NCBI GenBank assembly: GCA_963589005.1
Contig: CAVAJR010000004.1
Coordinates: 1 to 64,000, forward strand
Length of the DNA stretch: 64,000 nucleotides
Source: RGIG5612 sp963589005
Lineage (GTDB): Bacteria > Bacillota > Clostridia > Lachnospirales > Lachnospiraceae
Reading direction: 5' to 3'
The notes beneath the pieces were generated by a model. That model did not search any database. It was not told where the DNA came from and saw only the letters and a program-made list of their open reading frames with translations. A program made the translations under genes and the position numbers. Positions 54,085 to 63,595 of this stretch are shown here, piece by piece. How positions within the stretch are numbered: the stretch's first letter is position 1; each line of letters opens with the position of its first letter.

Positions 54085-54135
54085 AAATCACAAAGTCAAG
54101 CAGGGAGATTACCTACGTAATCTCCCTGCCATTGT
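54085..54135 (-). terminator. Hairpin after the CocE/NonD hydrolase gene or before rpsO
   Basis: GCAGGGAGATTAC (54100-54112) and GTAATCTCCCTGC (54117-54129) form a perfect 13-bp stem with a CTAC loop. Relative to minus-strand reading it lies upstream of the hydrolase stop's far side: it follows rpsO's promoter region and precedes the hydrolase end at 54158 on the plus axis, so it is downstream of the hydrolase gene. A run of nine T bases follows after 14 bases. Confidence 0.65.
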
Positions 54136-54157
54136 TATTTATGCTGTCAGCAAATAA

Positions 54158-55960
54158 TTATCTGTATACATGTCCATCTGTTTCGAATTTAGGTGGAATG
54201 TATGGAACCTGCAGCCATGATTCATACTGACCGCCGGTATGGATAATATGCTTGCCCTTGTTGTCAACGTCCCAGCTAAGTGGCTCAAACCATCCCTCAC
54301 GGATGTAATTGCCTGCGATCTGGATACGAAGCTTCTGTCCTTTGTGCCAGAAACGTGATGAAGGAACGATAGCAATATCAACTGGTACAATTTCACCCTC
54401 AGCAAGCTTCTGCTCACTTGTGTTCTTCTGTACTGGCCAGTATTCCTGTCCTTTAAGTTTGTATTTCTTCATCTCTTCCGGCCAAAGCTCACGACGAGAA
54501 ACTCTCATCTTGCCCCATGCACCAGGATGTGGCTCATTAAGAGTTGTCCATGGAAGCCAATTGCCCTCGCTGTCTGCCTTCTGGATATTAACCATCATAT
54601 CCATATCATCATATCCTTCGCATGATACCCACAGACGCAGCCACATGTAACCTGTAAGTTCTGTATCCTCTTTGAATTCCATATCGAACTCTACTCTGTC
54701 GATGTAACCATCTTCAGCTGTCTCACCGTTGTATGAAACTGATGATTCAACTGCAACAGGTGTATCCTGCATAGACATTGTAGAAGCATCAAGATAATAT
54801 TTTCTGAACTCTGTTCTCTTAAGAGGCCATTCATTTTCAGGACGTCTTGCCTGATAATCATGATCCATAACGTCCATAACGTCGATACGAACCTTAGGTG
54901 TCATTTCCCAGCCATTGTGGATATCCTTAAGGTAACGATCATAGAAGAGATTAAGGTCAGCAATGTTCTGTGGATCATATGTATCCGGCCACTCGAAATC
55001 TCTGTGTGCTCTGAACCATTTAAGCTTTGATTTGCATCTGATATAAGCTCTTGATGAGCCTGGAAGATGGAAGTGTGACCATCCTGCTGTCTGGTATACA
55101 GGGATCTTAACCTTAGAGAAATCAGCGCACTTATCATTCCAGTATCCGTTACGGAATGGATATTTACGTGCCATAGCAACCTGATCATCTACGCCGCCCA
55201 GACCAGTAACCTGAGCTGCAATAAATTCATTGAATGAAAGAGCAGGTATACCACCTTCGTACAGAGAATCTGCATAAAGGTCAGTTGTGCTCTCCCATGG
55301 TGCGATACATGCAAGGTGTGGAGGGCATTCAGCAGCAATACCCCACTGATGCATAGCAACACCAGAGTTGCCTGTCATACCGATCTTGCCGTTGCACCAA
55401 TCCTGTGTTGCAAGCCATTCAACAAAATCATATCCGTCTTCTCTGTCCTGATGTGTGAACATATGAACATTTCCTTCTGAATGTCCTGCACCACGAACGT
55501 CAACGTTTGCTACAGCATATCCTTTGTAGCACCAGTAAGCAGGGTCAGATGACTCGAACTTAGCCAGTTTAGATACTGTGTGAGGCGGAACACCCATGAT
55601 CTGCCACTCACTCATACCATCGCCAGGACGTTTGCCGAACCAGCTCCATGATACGATACATGGGATCTTTTCTGTGCGGTTAGCAGGAAGAAAGATATCT
55701 GTATAGATCTTGCATCCATCTCTCATTACAACTTCAACGTCCTGCATACATGTGATGCCAGGAGCTGCTTCATAAGTTCTCTGATTGAAAGCCGGGCAGA
55801 ATCCCTGTCCCATTCTTGCCATAGGATCGTCTGACTTAGATAAGTCTACGTCATCCTGATTAGCAACAGGCTTACGGGCTCTTCTGTAAATGGCTTCAAT
55901 CTTCTCGCCCTGGAATTCCTCCTCCAGAGTAAAATAAAGTTCTTTATCGAGACCTTCCAT
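54158..55960 (-). CDS. CocE/NonD-family acyl esterase
   Basis: The 600-residue protein is a hydrolase of the CocE/NonD group, related to X-Pro dipeptidyl peptidases and cocaine esterase. The N-terminal alpha/beta-hydrolase domain holds 'MRDGCKIYTDIFLP', the PCIVSWSWFGKRPGD segment and nucleophile motif GMTGNSGVA (Ser near residue 198); a C-terminal jelly-roll domain starts near 375 and ends with LRIQIAGNY. No signal peptide is seen, so it acts in the cytoplasm. GGAGG lies seven bases before the ATG. The C-terminal catalytic His is likely in the KDIHNGW segment. Substrate unknown; it is a stand-alone gene with its own terminator. Confidence 0.88.
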   Translation of the reverse strand: MEGLDKELYFTLEEEFQGEKIEAIYRRARKPVANQDDVDLSKSDDPMARMGQGFCPAFNQRTYEAAPGITCMQDVEVVMRDGCKIYTDIFLPANRTEKIPCIVSWSWFGKRPGDGMSEWQIMGVPPHTVSKLAKFESSDPAYWCYKGYAVANVDVRGAGHSEGNVHMFTHQDREDGYDFVEWLATQDWCNGKIGMTGNSGVAMHQWGIAAECPPHLACIAPWESTTDLYADSLYEGGIPALSFNEFIAAQVTGLGGVDDQVAMARKYPFRNGYWNDKCADFSKVKIPVYQTAGWSHFHLPGSSRAYIRCKSKLKWFRAHRDFEWPDTYDPQNIADLNLFYDRYLKDIHNGWEMTPKVRIDVMDVMDHDYQARRPENEWPLKRTEFRKYYLDASTMSMQDTPVAVESSVSYNGETAEDGYIDRVEFDMEFKEDTELTGYMWLRLWVSCEGYDDMDMMVNIQKADSEGNWLPWTTLNEPHPGAWGKMRVSRRELWPEEMKKYKLKGQEYWPVQKNTSEQKLAEGEIVPVDIAIVPSSRFWHKGQKLRIQIAGNYIREGWFEPLSWDVDNKGKHIIHTGGQYESWLQVPYIPPKFETDGHVYR

Positions 55961-56096
55961 TTTATATCCTCCATTAAAAAATATTTTTTAAGCAAACACA
56001 GATATTGTATATGAAAAAAAACATATTGTCTATCATGAACTGAAACTTGTACAAAAGTAAGACAATTGACAATATTTTTATACCATTTTGCACAAT

Positions 56097-56140
56097 AACA
56101 GCTGCGTCTTAGCGTATTTTCTACGTATGACACAGCTGTT
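56097..56140 (-). terminator. Terminator of the carD gene
   Basis: AACAGCTG (56097-56104) and CAGCTGTT (56133-56140), with GTC/GAC pairs inside, form a stem ahead of ATTGTGC on the minus strand, about 75 bases past the carD stop. Confidence 0.6.
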
Positions 56141-56213
56141 ATATCAGCATTTTACCGCACTGCAGTCAAAGCGTGCGTTTTATTTTATCCGTATAGATCC
56201 TTTTATATGCAAT

Positions 56214-56711
56214 TTATTCGATACATCCGAACAAATAATCACGGACAGTACTTTTTTCAATATTTAAAGCTATTGCTAATTCTCCGTACAGCTTTTCTTC
56301 TGCCATCTGAAAATATTTTTCATCACTGGCTGTAACCTTCTTGCCCTCTGAGAGTCTCTGCTGCTTTCTGACATGAATAGTCTTGATTATGCTGACAAAC
56401 TTCTCAGGATCACCCGATTTTATAACTTCCTTGTAGCAGTCTTCTCTCTTCTTCTCATCGGTAATAACAAGGCACCCGATCCTAGGAACATTATTAACCA
56501 ATTCCTGTGCCTCATCACGTGAAACTATCGGACGCATAACAACCCTGTCATTATCACAAGGAGTAAATATCATGCTCTTCTCCGAATAGTACGGAGACAA
56601 GGTGTAGTAGTCCTGCCCATCAGGTATTCCGCTGAGGGGAGGTTTGCCTATTTCAACTACTCTGCAGACACCAGAATTACCATAAATTACTAAATCACCG
56701 ACTTTAAACAC
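56214..56711 (-). CDS. carD: CarD/CdnL-family transcription factor
   Basis: The 165-residue protein has an N-terminal RNA-polymerase-binding Tudor-like domain (MFKVGDLVIYGNSGVCRVVEIG) and a helical C-terminal DNA-binding part with the DYLFGCIE end. CarD proteins bind the polymerase beta subunit and stabilise open promoters, notably of rRNA genes. The start is GTG with AAGGAG five bases upstream; no ATG fits. It stands alone between the sensor kinase and the CocE gene. Confidence 0.93.
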   Translation of the reverse strand: MFKVGDLVIYGNSGVCRVVEIGKPPLSGIPDGQDYYTLSPYYSEKSMIFTPCDNDRVVMRPIVSRDEAQELVNNVPRIGCLVITDEKKREDCYKEVIKSGDPEKFVSIIKTIHVRKQQRLSEGKKVTASDEKYFQMAEEKLYGELAIALNIEKSTVRDYLFGCIE

Positions 56712-56837
56712 GTTTACTCCTTTCTGTAATAATTCGCTATCCTGTTACATTCTAGCATATCTTTTTCTGGAAAGTAAGAAGATTTTGCCATAAACTCGGG
56801 CATTTTCACTGTTTCTGTTATCATTTTGCAGTTAATA

Positions 56838-58283
56838 TCATCTGTTTTTGAACATCATTGTAAATACAATATGATCTTCTTCATCATATGCGCACTCTAT
56901 AGTTCCGTCATAGAGCTGCATTATCGCTCTGGCAGCCGCAAGGCCAATGCCATTTCCCACCTGCTGACTGTACCTGGTTGCATCAGGTCTGTAGAATCTG
57001 TCAAACAGTCTCTCCGGATCACATTCCGGAATATAATCAGAATAATTGCCCATTTCAAGAAATGTTGATTTTTCTTTCGAATATGCTCGTATATTAATCT
57101 CTGAATTCTCCCTGGAATACTTTACTATATTGTCCAGCAGGATCGATATAAGCTGTGCATATTGTGTTTTGCAGCCTCTTACAATAAGATTGCTTTCGGC
57201 ACTGAAAACAGGTTTCAGTCCCTTCTTTTCAAAGGACTCGTCAAACATATTCAGCGAATCATTAATAAGCCGATCCAGGTCTACATCTTCTTCCTTTTCC
57301 TTGCCCAGATAATCATCTGCCTTGGCCAGCAGGAGCATATTAGTCATGAGGATTGACAATCTCATTGACTGATTTTTAATATTGTCGGTCCATTTATTTG
57401 CCCCTTCATGAAGTTCAAGGGCTTCTGTATTAGCCTGGATTATTGCCAGAGGAGTTTTTATTTCATGTCCCGCATCCGTGATAAAGCATTTCTGTCTTTC
57501 AATATTTTCCGCAATAGGCTTGATCATCTTATTGGACAATATGCTTACAAGAACAAACAGAACTCCAAAGCACGCCAGTACAATAAGGACAGACAGCATC
57601 AGCACCCTGGCCTGATTATTAAGATCTATCGTTCTGTCCAGGAATATATATACATAATTGCCTCTTGAATCCTCAGATGTCAGATATCGGTAATTTCCCT
57701 TCCATCCGTAAGCCTTGTCAGCCTTATATTCTTCAAGTGCCATTTTATTGGCCTGCTCTTCTGTAATTCCGGAGATTTTTGATATATCTGTATGCACTAC
57801 ATTCTCGTTTTCATCAATAGAAACTGTAAAATATACCGCTCCCAAGACAGTATTATCATTTACCTCAGGAACCATAAAAGCAAGAATAGGGACATCCTCC
57901 TGCGGGACCTCAAATCTTCTTGCAGAACCTGACTGCGGGCTGTCGCCGTCAGAATCATCAGCCGAGCCGCCTTCAGATTCTCCCTTGGAATCTCCCTCAG
58001 ATTCGCCATTTGATTCATCCGCACCGTCAATATTCTCTGCAGCATTCTCCTGAGAACCGGTTTCCTGAGGTTCTGCAGTGTCTGCTGCGGCAGTTTCGCT
58101 TGAACCTTCATATGTTACGGGATTAAGGTCATATAGTCTTGCAAGCTCATATAAGAGCTTCTCTGACTGAGCATTCAGCGATGTATGATTTACGATATTA
58201 AGCGTACCAAATACACCTACAAGAACTATTGCAACCGCGATCATGGCAGTAAATATAAATTTTTTCTTCAGAAGTTTTATCAT
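56838..58283 (-). CDS. Sensor histidine kinase
   Basis: The 481-residue protein has a helix at 10-31, an extracytoplasmic sensor region to about 230 and a second helix, followed by HisKA (DAGHEIKTPLAIIQ, phospho-His near 273) and a HATPase domain with the N box LLDNIVKYS and GNGIGLAAARAIM. The sensor region contains a Glu/Ser/Gly/Asp low-complexity stretch (about 65-122) like the linkers of the secreted proteins at 2.5-7 kb. It pairs with the response regulator five bases upstream. The signal is unknown. Confidence 0.93.
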   Translation of the reverse strand: MIKLLKKKFIFTAMIAVAIVLVGVFGTLNIVNHTSLNAQSEKLLYELARLYDLNPVTYEGSSETAAADTAEPQETGSQENAAENIDGADESNGESEGDSKGESEGGSADDSDGDSPQSGSARRFEVPQEDVPILAFMVPEVNDNTVLGAVYFTVSIDENENVVHTDISKISGITEEQANKMALEEYKADKAYGWKGNYRYLTSEDSRGNYVYIFLDRTIDLNNQARVLMLSVLIVLACFGVLFVLVSILSNKMIKPIAENIERQKCFITDAGHEIKTPLAIIQANTEALELHEGANKWTDNIKNQSMRLSILMTNMLLLAKADDYLGKEKEEDVDLDRLINDSLNMFDESFEKKGLKPVFSAESNLIVRGCKTQYAQLISILLDNIVKYSRENSEINIRAYSKEKSTFLEMGNYSDYIPECDPERLFDRFYRPDATRYSQQVGNGIGLAAARAIMQLYDGTIECAYDEEDHIVFTMMFKNR

Positions 58284-58288
58284 AATAA

Positions 58289-58963
58289 TCAGCTCTTTGG
58301 CTGCAGCTTATATCCGATATTTCTTTTAGCTGCAATCTCTATATCCGCATCCATCGCTGTAAGTTTCTTCCTGAGATAAGAGATATAAACCCATACTATA
58401 CCGATTTCCGTGTCGCTTTCATATCCCCACACCTTAGTCATAAGATCATCTGTTGACAGGTACTGACCCTTGTTGAGCATCAAAAGCTCCATTATCTGAT
58501 ATTCTATCTTAGGCAATGCATACTTCTTGCCGGGAGTTCCCAATTCATAGGTCGCTGTATTAAGGCTGACGTTGCCCAGCGTCAATATATCCGGCGTGAA
58601 TTCTTCACGTCTTCTTAACATAGCTCTTACCCTTGCAAGAAGCTCTCCCATGGCAAATGGCTTGGCCAGATAATCATCTGCTCCTGCATCAAGCCCTGCT
58701 ATCTTATCCTCTATCTCGCTTTTAGCAGTTAAAAGCATTACCGGTGTGTTTATGCCCATCGCTCTTATTTTTTTCAGCAGATCTACGCCATTTATCTTAG
58801 GCATCATTACATCAAGTATTATGCCGTCATAGCGTTCAGCCTTAATATAAGCCAGTGCTTCTTCTCCGTCATATACCGCATCTACGCTGTATTTATGGAA
58901 TGTAAGGATGTCAACGACCGCCTCGGACATCGGTCTTTCATCCTCTGCATACAACAACTTCAT
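58289..58963 (-). CDS. OmpR-family response regulator
   Basis: The 224-residue regulator has a receiver domain with the phosphorylatable Asp in YDGIILDVMMPKING and Lys in LLTAKSE, then a winged-helix DNA-binding domain from about 128 with YLSTDDLMTKVWGY. It is encoded upstream of its kinase with a five-base gap, so the pair is one operon. Its targets cannot be read from the sequence. Confidence 0.95.
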   Translation of the reverse strand: MKLLYAEDERPMSEAVVDILTFHKYSVDAVYDGEEALAYIKAERYDGIILDVMMPKINGVDLLKKIRAMGINTPVMLLTAKSEIEDKIAGLDAGADDYLAKPFAMGELLARVRAMLRRREEFTPDILTLGNVSLNTATYELGTPGKKYALPKIEYQIMELLMLNKGQYLSTDDLMTKVWGYESDTEIGIVWVYISYLRKKLTAMDADIEIAAKRNIGYKLQPKS

Positions 58964-59002
58964 ATTACAATCCTCTCTTTTGTCTCTAAAGTCGTCTTCA
59001 AA

Positions 59003-59040
59003 ACAACACGCATAACAGTAATATCCGGTTATGCGTGTTT
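59003..59040. terminator. Terminator between the SGNH hydrolase and the regulator genes
   Basis: AACACGCATAAC (59005-59016) and GTTATGCGTGTT (59028-59039) form a perfect 12-bp stem. The minus strand runs on as GTTTTG, suiting the SGNH gene that ends at 59055; the plus strand is also T-rich. Confidence 0.8.
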
Positions 59041-59054
59041 TCTTATCTTTTTAG

Positions 59055-59897
59055 TTAAAACATATCAACATAATGTTGGTGAATTATATCTGCAATATAA
59101 TCTGCCATCAGTTCATACCCGAGCGCCGTAAGATGCACTCCGTCAGATGCAAATAATTCGTCCTGCGAATAATCGGTTATCTGTGTAAAATATGCATTGA
59201 TATCGATCAGCAGATCTGACTCTGCCTGCGCAGCATTTGCAATATAATTATTAGCCTGAGACAGTTTATCTTCATATGCCGAGCCCGATCTTATCGGATA
59301 ATTTAATATAAATACCTGAGAGCCCTGACGTTCTATTGCTTCAATATTTGCCTCAAGAGTACCTTCATACTCCGCTCCTTCGATAAAATTATTGGCGCAA
59401 TACTGGATCAAAACTATATCCGCCGTTCCTGATAATCTCGAACATGAGGTATCCTGAAGAACACTTCCGGACTGACCATAGTTCTTAACATTAACAGTAT
59501 TGAATGTATATTGATATGAATCAGCATCAAACAGTTCATACAGTTTTGTCTCAAGTTCCTCAGGATATGTAACCTCTGCTATTGATGATATTCCTGTCTC
59601 ATCAACCGTATATCCTTCAGTAAGTGAATCGCCAAAGCATTCTATCAATACAGTTTCCTTATCAGCAAATACATTGCCTGTCGCCGACTTATTTTTATCC
59701 ACTGCAACTCCTGTTTTGATCAGCACACACATAAGTGCAAGCACAAATACAACTACGCCGCACATTCCCAATGTGCGCTTCAGTTCCAGCTGATTTTTGG
59801 TCTTTTCATCAAGACTTTGCAAAGCTTCTCTGTACTCGTCAAAATGGCCTTTTCTTTTATTATCATTTGATTTCAGGTTATTGAAAAATTTTGCCAA
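59055..59897 (-). CDS. SGNH/GDSL-family hydrolase, membrane-anchored
   Basis: The 280-residue protein has one membrane helix (about 45-62) with a cytoplasmic Lys/Asn-rich N terminus and an outside SGNH domain: block I CFGDSLTEGY with Ser91, the Gly in GQSGS, Asn in QYCANNF and the DGVH block with Asp252 and His255. Relatives deacetylate or deacylate cell-wall sugars, lipids or arylesters. The start is TTG, with AAAGGA inside the end of the thioesterase gene, so translation is coupled. Substrate unknown. Confidence 0.82.
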   Translation of the reverse strand: MAKFFNNLKSNDNKRKGHFDEYREALQSLDEKTKNQLELKRTLGMCGVVVFVLALMCVLIKTGVAVDKNKSATGNVFADKETVLIECFGDSLTEGYTVDETGISSIAEVTYPEELETKLYELFDADSYQYTFNTVNVKNYGQSGSVLQDTSCSRLSGTADIVLIQYCANNFIEGAEYEGTLEANIEAIERQGSQVFILNYPIRSGSAYEDKLSQANNYIANAAQAESDLLIDINAYFTQITDYSQDELFASDGVHLTALGYELMADYIADIIHQHYVDMF

Positions 59898-59900
59898 TAA

Positions 59901-60308
59901 TTAGATCCTTTCTTCCACGTTATAATAAACAGCCTCTATCCTAACGCACTCAATCATATGCTCATCAAATATTTTTGTTTCAACAACACTTGTCGTCTTG
60001 CCGTGCTTTATAACCTCAGCTCGTCCATATATAGTTCCTGTATTTCGAAGAGGCCTCATATATGTTGCATTTGAGCTTAATGTGACAGGCAGGCCGCCCA
60101 GTGTCCTGAAGGCAGCCCCGCCTAATACATCTCCCAGACAGAAGGATACTCCTCCGTGCACCATCCCGAAGGGATTGGTATGTATGTCAGTTATAACTAT
60201 ATTGCCCTCGGCAAATCCCTCGCCTACAGCTGTAATGTCTATACCCGTATGTCTGGTATATCCCACATTTACAGCTTCCCTTATTTCTTCAAGGGTTCTT
60301 CCAACCAT
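59901..60308 (-). CDS. PaaI-family hotdog-fold thioesterase
   Basis: The 135-residue protein has the hotdog features of PaaI/YdiI thioesterases, with VHGGVSFCLGDVLGGAAF in the active-site helix and strand KTTSVVETKIFDE. Members hydrolyse acyl-CoA thioesters, often aromatic. AGGAG lies eleven bases before the ATG. It follows glyS by 14 bases and leads into the SGNH gene after three, so all three share a transcript. Confidence 0.88.
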   Translation of the reverse strand: MVGRTLEEIREAVNVGYTRHTGIDITAVGEGFAEGNIVITDIHTNPFGMVHGGVSFCLGDVLGGAAFRTLGGLPVTLSSNATYMRPLRNTGTIYGRAEVIKHGKTTSVVETKIFDEHMIECVRIEAVYYNVEERI

Positions 60309-60322
60309 ATTACTTGCTGCTC

Positions 60323-61711
60323 CTAAAATTCGAATTTATATCTGAAATAATCTTCCAGCTCATCAATGTTGACTCTTACCTGCTGCATTGTATCTCTTTC
60401 TCTGATTGTTACGCAGTGGTCAGTTTCCGAATCAAAATCATATGTGATACAGAATGGTGTACCGATCTCATCCTCTCTTCTGTATCTCTTGCCGATGGTT
60501 CCTCTGTCGTCAAAATCACAATTGTAATACTTGGACAGCTTAGAATAAACCTCCATTGCCGGCTGATTAAGCTTCTTAGACAGCGGAAGAACAGCAATCT
60601 TAACAGGTGCAAGAGCCGGATGGAAACGCATAACAGTTCTTACATCACCGCCCTCAAGTTCTTCCTCATCATAAGCACTGCACAAAAATGCAAGGACAAC
60701 ACGGTCAGCTCCCAGTGACGGTTCAATAACATACGGAACGTATTTTTTATTCTTCTCATCGTCGAAATAATCCATAGGTTCTGATGAATATGTCTGATGC
60801 TGTGTCAGGTCATAATCTGTTCTGTCAGCTATTCCCCACAGCTCGCCCCAGCCAAACGGGAATGTAAATTCAATATCCGTTGTAGCCTTAGAATAGAATG
60901 ATAATTCTTCTTTATCATGATCCCTTAATCTGATCTCGTCATCCTTTATATTAAGGCTCTTAAGCCAATTTATGCAATAGCTTCTCCAATATTCAAACCA
61001 TTCAAGGTCTGTATCCGGCTCGCAGAAGAATTCCAATTCCATCTGTTCAAATTCTCTGGTTCTGAATGTAAAATTGCCCGGTGTGATCTCATTACGGAAG
61101 GACTTGCCGATCTGTGCTATGCCAAATGGGATCTTCTTGCGTGATGTTCTCTGAACATTTTTAAAGTTTACGAAAATACCCTGTGCTGTCTCCGGACGCA
61201 GGTATACAACATCCTTAGCATCCTCTGTAACACCCTGGAAGGTCTTAAACATAAGATTGAAATGTCTGATAGGTGTAAAATCACTCTTGCCGCATGATGG
61301 GCACGGAATCATATGTTCTGCAATGAAGCCTTCCATCTCTTCATCGCTCCAGCCATCAACTGAACCTTTAAGTTCTATACCTTTTTCAGCTGCATAATCT
61401 TCAATTACTTTATCTGCACGAAATCTTTCATTACACTCTCTGCAGTCCATCAGCGGATCCGAGAAGCTGCCGATATGTCCCGATGCTTCCCATGTCTTAG
61501 GATTCATAAGGATAGCGCAATCAATGCCAACATTATAAGGGCTCTCCTGAACAAACTTCTTCCACCATGCTCTCTTGACATTATTCTTCAATTCTACTCC
61601 GAGATTGCCATAATCCCAAGTGTTGGCTAAACCACCATAGATTTCAGATCCCGGGTATACAAAACCGCGGTTTTTGCACAGTGCAACGATTTTTTCCATT
61701 GTCTTTTCCAT
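60323..61711 (-). CDS. glyS: Glycyl-tRNA synthetase, single-chain dimer type
   Basis: The 462-residue class II synthetase of the alpha2 type charges tRNA-Gly. Motif 2 has FRNEITPGNFTFRTREFEQME, motif 3 PSLGADRVVLAFL, and a zinc-type insertion holds CRECNERF and CPSCGKS. The C-terminal anticodon domain is complete. AAAGGAAG lies seven bases before the ATG. No T-box leader was found; the upstream gap holds repeat copy A instead. Confidence 0.97.
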   Translation of the reverse strand: MEKTMEKIVALCKNRGFVYPGSEIYGGLANTWDYGNLGVELKNNVKRAWWKKFVQESPYNVGIDCAILMNPKTWEASGHIGSFSDPLMDCRECNERFRADKVIEDYAAEKGIELKGSVDGWSDEEMEGFIAEHMIPCPSCGKSDFTPIRHFNLMFKTFQGVTEDAKDVVYLRPETAQGIFVNFKNVQRTSRKKIPFGIAQIGKSFRNEITPGNFTFRTREFEQMELEFFCEPDTDLEWFEYWRSYCINWLKSLNIKDDEIRLRDHDKEELSFYSKATTDIEFTFPFGWGELWGIADRTDYDLTQHQTYSSEPMDYFDDEKNKKYVPYVIEPSLGADRVVLAFLCSAYDEEELEGGDVRTVMRFHPALAPVKIAVLPLSKKLNQPAMEVYSKLSKYYNCDFDDRGTIGKRYRREDEIGTPFCITYDFDSETDHCVTIRERDTMQQVRVNIDELEDYFRYKFEF

Positions 61712-61780
61712 TGTTTTTCTTCCTTTAATTTATATTTCCGAACACTGGATGTGCCCGGATAGATTTTGAAAATGCGACAA

Positions 61781-61881
61781 AGCTGCTCATATGCCGTGAC
61801 GGCGCAGCCACTGTAATAAAACAATCAGCACAGACGTTTTTGAATAGTGGTTACACGCCAGGTTTCATGGCACATAGCAAT
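61781..61881 (+). repeat. ERIC-like intergenic palindrome, copy A
   Basis: The element sits between recO and glyS. GCTGC (61782-61786) pairs with GCAGC (61804-61808) and CCGT with ACGG inside; then AGCCACT (61806-61812) pairs with AGTGGTT (61846-61852), enclosing AAAAC/GTTTT around the loop AATCAGCACAGAC. Outer TGCCGTGA pairs with TTTCATGGCA (ending 61872). It is the best example of the family in the window and is nearly symmetric over its whole length. Confidence 0.72.
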
Positions 61882-61904
61882 TGAATCTAATTCAAAATTG
61901 TATT

Positions 61905-62582
61905 CTACAATATATCATCGATTAATGACAGTGATTTAAACTTTTTATCCACACTTAATTTTATCAAATGCGTTATTATCGTCTCATATTCTTCCAAACA
62001 TTCATCCGACAGCTTAAATGTGAAGAGTTTTTCTATCGGTTTATCCAAAACATACGCATATGCCTTCTGGCAGCTGATACTCATATTTGCGGCAAATGCA
62101 TAAATCCCATATCCCGACATTAATTTGTCCAATGTGGGGCACAGACCATTTACAGCCAGCATCCTAAGTTCATATATGCATTTGACAAGCTTATTGGATA
62201 CTGCCGTAAGGCTTAATGCCTTTAAGCTGTAATATAACAGCTTGAGCATCTCTGACGACTCAACTCCGTCTCTCGAAAAATATTGTGCCAATTCCAGAAA
62301 ATAGAATCCATAATATGCAGCATCTAAGTCCTCGACCAGCTTGTCAAAATAATTGCTTATTGACGCTCCCATAAGTGTATATGAGTTTCTGCCCTGATAG
62401 AGAGTGAACTGTCCGAAGGAGAAGCTTCTTGTTGCCGATACCAGCTGGCTGCCGGGCTTTCTTGCGCCTCTTGCAAATGCAGTTATCCGGCCCAGCTCAG
62501 AAGACAGGATCTCCACTCTTCTGTCATATTCACCTATAGGCATAACACTTATGACCATACCGGTAACAACAATTTCATTCAT
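61905..62582 (-). CDS. recO: DNA repair protein RecO
   Basis: The 225-residue protein has the OB-fold start 'VVTGMVISVMPIGEYDRRVEILSSELGRITAFARGARKPGSQL', which is typical of RecO, and a helical C terminus. RecO loads RecA onto SSB-coated DNA with RecR. The usual C-terminal zinc cysteine pairs are not seen, so that site seems lost. It starts 30 bases after era, in the common era-recO-glyS order. Confidence 0.93.
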   Translation of the reverse strand: MNEIVVTGMVISVMPIGEYDRRVEILSSELGRITAFARGARKPGSQLVSATRSFSFGQFTLYQGRNSYTLMGASISNYFDKLVEDLDAAYYGFYFLELAQYFSRDGVESSEMLKLLYYSLKALSLTAVSNKLVKCIYELRMLAVNGLCPTLDKLMSGYGIYAFAANMSISCQKAYAYVLDKPIEKLFTFKLSDECLEEYETIITHLIKLSVDKKFKSLSLIDDIL

Positions 62583-62612
62583 GAATATTAATCCATCTCC
62601 TTGCCGCGCTTA

Positions 62613-63566
62613 TCAGACATTCTTAGGATCATATCCAAAGTTTTTTATCTGTATGTCAGAATCTCTCCAATCCTTGCGAACTTTGACCCAGATCTTAAGA
62701 TTAACCCGGGCATCCGCTAACATCTCTATATCATATCTGGCAGTGCTGCCGATCTTTTTAAGCATTGCTCCGCCTTTGCCGATAATAATACCCTTATGAG
62801 AATCCTTTTCGCATACTATTGTTGCCTCGATATCTATGATAGGTTCTCTGTAGCATTCTGCCCCCGCTTCCGTTGACATGGTGCTTATCTTCTTAAAACG
62901 TTCCTTGTATTTCTCTACAGTAACAGCAATTCCATGGGGAACCTCATTATTAAGGCAGTGAAGAGCCTTTTCCCTTATTATCTCTGCCACAATCTGCTTC
63001 ATCGGCTGATCCGTCAGTGTGTCCTCATCGAAGTACATAGGTCCTTCCGGCAAATATTGAAATATTACTTTCATGAGTTCATCAACATTATTGCCTTCTC
63101 TTGCAGATATAGGCACGATCTCGCTGAATTTATATACATCCTTATACAGATTGATGTTTTCAATTACCTTTTCTGTATTTACAGAATCGATCTTGTTAAT
63201 AACCAAAATGACAGGAATGTCATATTTTTTTAGTTCCTCTATGATAAACTGCTCGCCTTTGCCGATATAATCTGAGGGTTCTACCAGCCACATTGCTATG
63301 TCAGCATCCTTAAGCGTATTAACTGCGGTACTCAGCATATAATCGCCCAATTTATTTTTAGCCTTGTTAACGCCAGGAGTATCCAGGAAAATTATCTGGC
63401 CGCGTTCATCCGTATATACTGTCTGGATCCTGTTTCTTGTTGTCTGAGGTTTATTCGATGTTATAGCAATCTTCTGACCGATGATCTGATTCATGACGGT
63501 GGATTTGCCCACATTAGGCCGTCCGATTATAGCAACATATCCTGATTTTATCTTATTTTCTTCCAT
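62613..63566 (-). CDS. era: GTPase Era
   Basis: The 317-residue protein has GRPNVGKSTVMNQI (G1), the switch PQTTRNRIQ, DTPGVNKAKN (G3), VINKID (G4), the SAREGNNVDEL segment and a C-terminal KH domain with GIIIGKGGAMLKKI. Era binds the 3' end of 16S rRNA during 30S assembly. Length and motifs are standard. Confidence 0.97.
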   Translation of the reverse strand: MEENKIKSGYVAIIGRPNVGKSTVMNQIIGQKIAITSNKPQTTRNRIQTVYTDERGQIIFLDTPGVNKAKNKLGDYMLSTAVNTLKDADIAMWLVEPSDYIGKGEQFIIEELKKYDIPVILVINKIDSVNTEKVIENINLYKDVYKFSEIVPISAREGNNVDELMKVIFQYLPEGPMYFDEDTLTDQPMKQIVAEIIREKALHCLNNEVPHGIAVTVEKYKERFKKISTMSTEAGAECYREPIIDIEATIVCEKDSHKGIIIGKGGAMLKKIGSTARYDIEMLADARVNLKIWVKVRKDWRDSDIQIKNFGYDPKNV

Positions 63567-63595
63567 AAACTTCCTTCTGTAGCATGTCCTTTTCT

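Noticed and set aside
61712..61904. A T-box riboswitch upstream of glyS
   Set aside because: No specifier stem or AGGGTGG-type core is present; the gap is occupied by the palindromic repeat.
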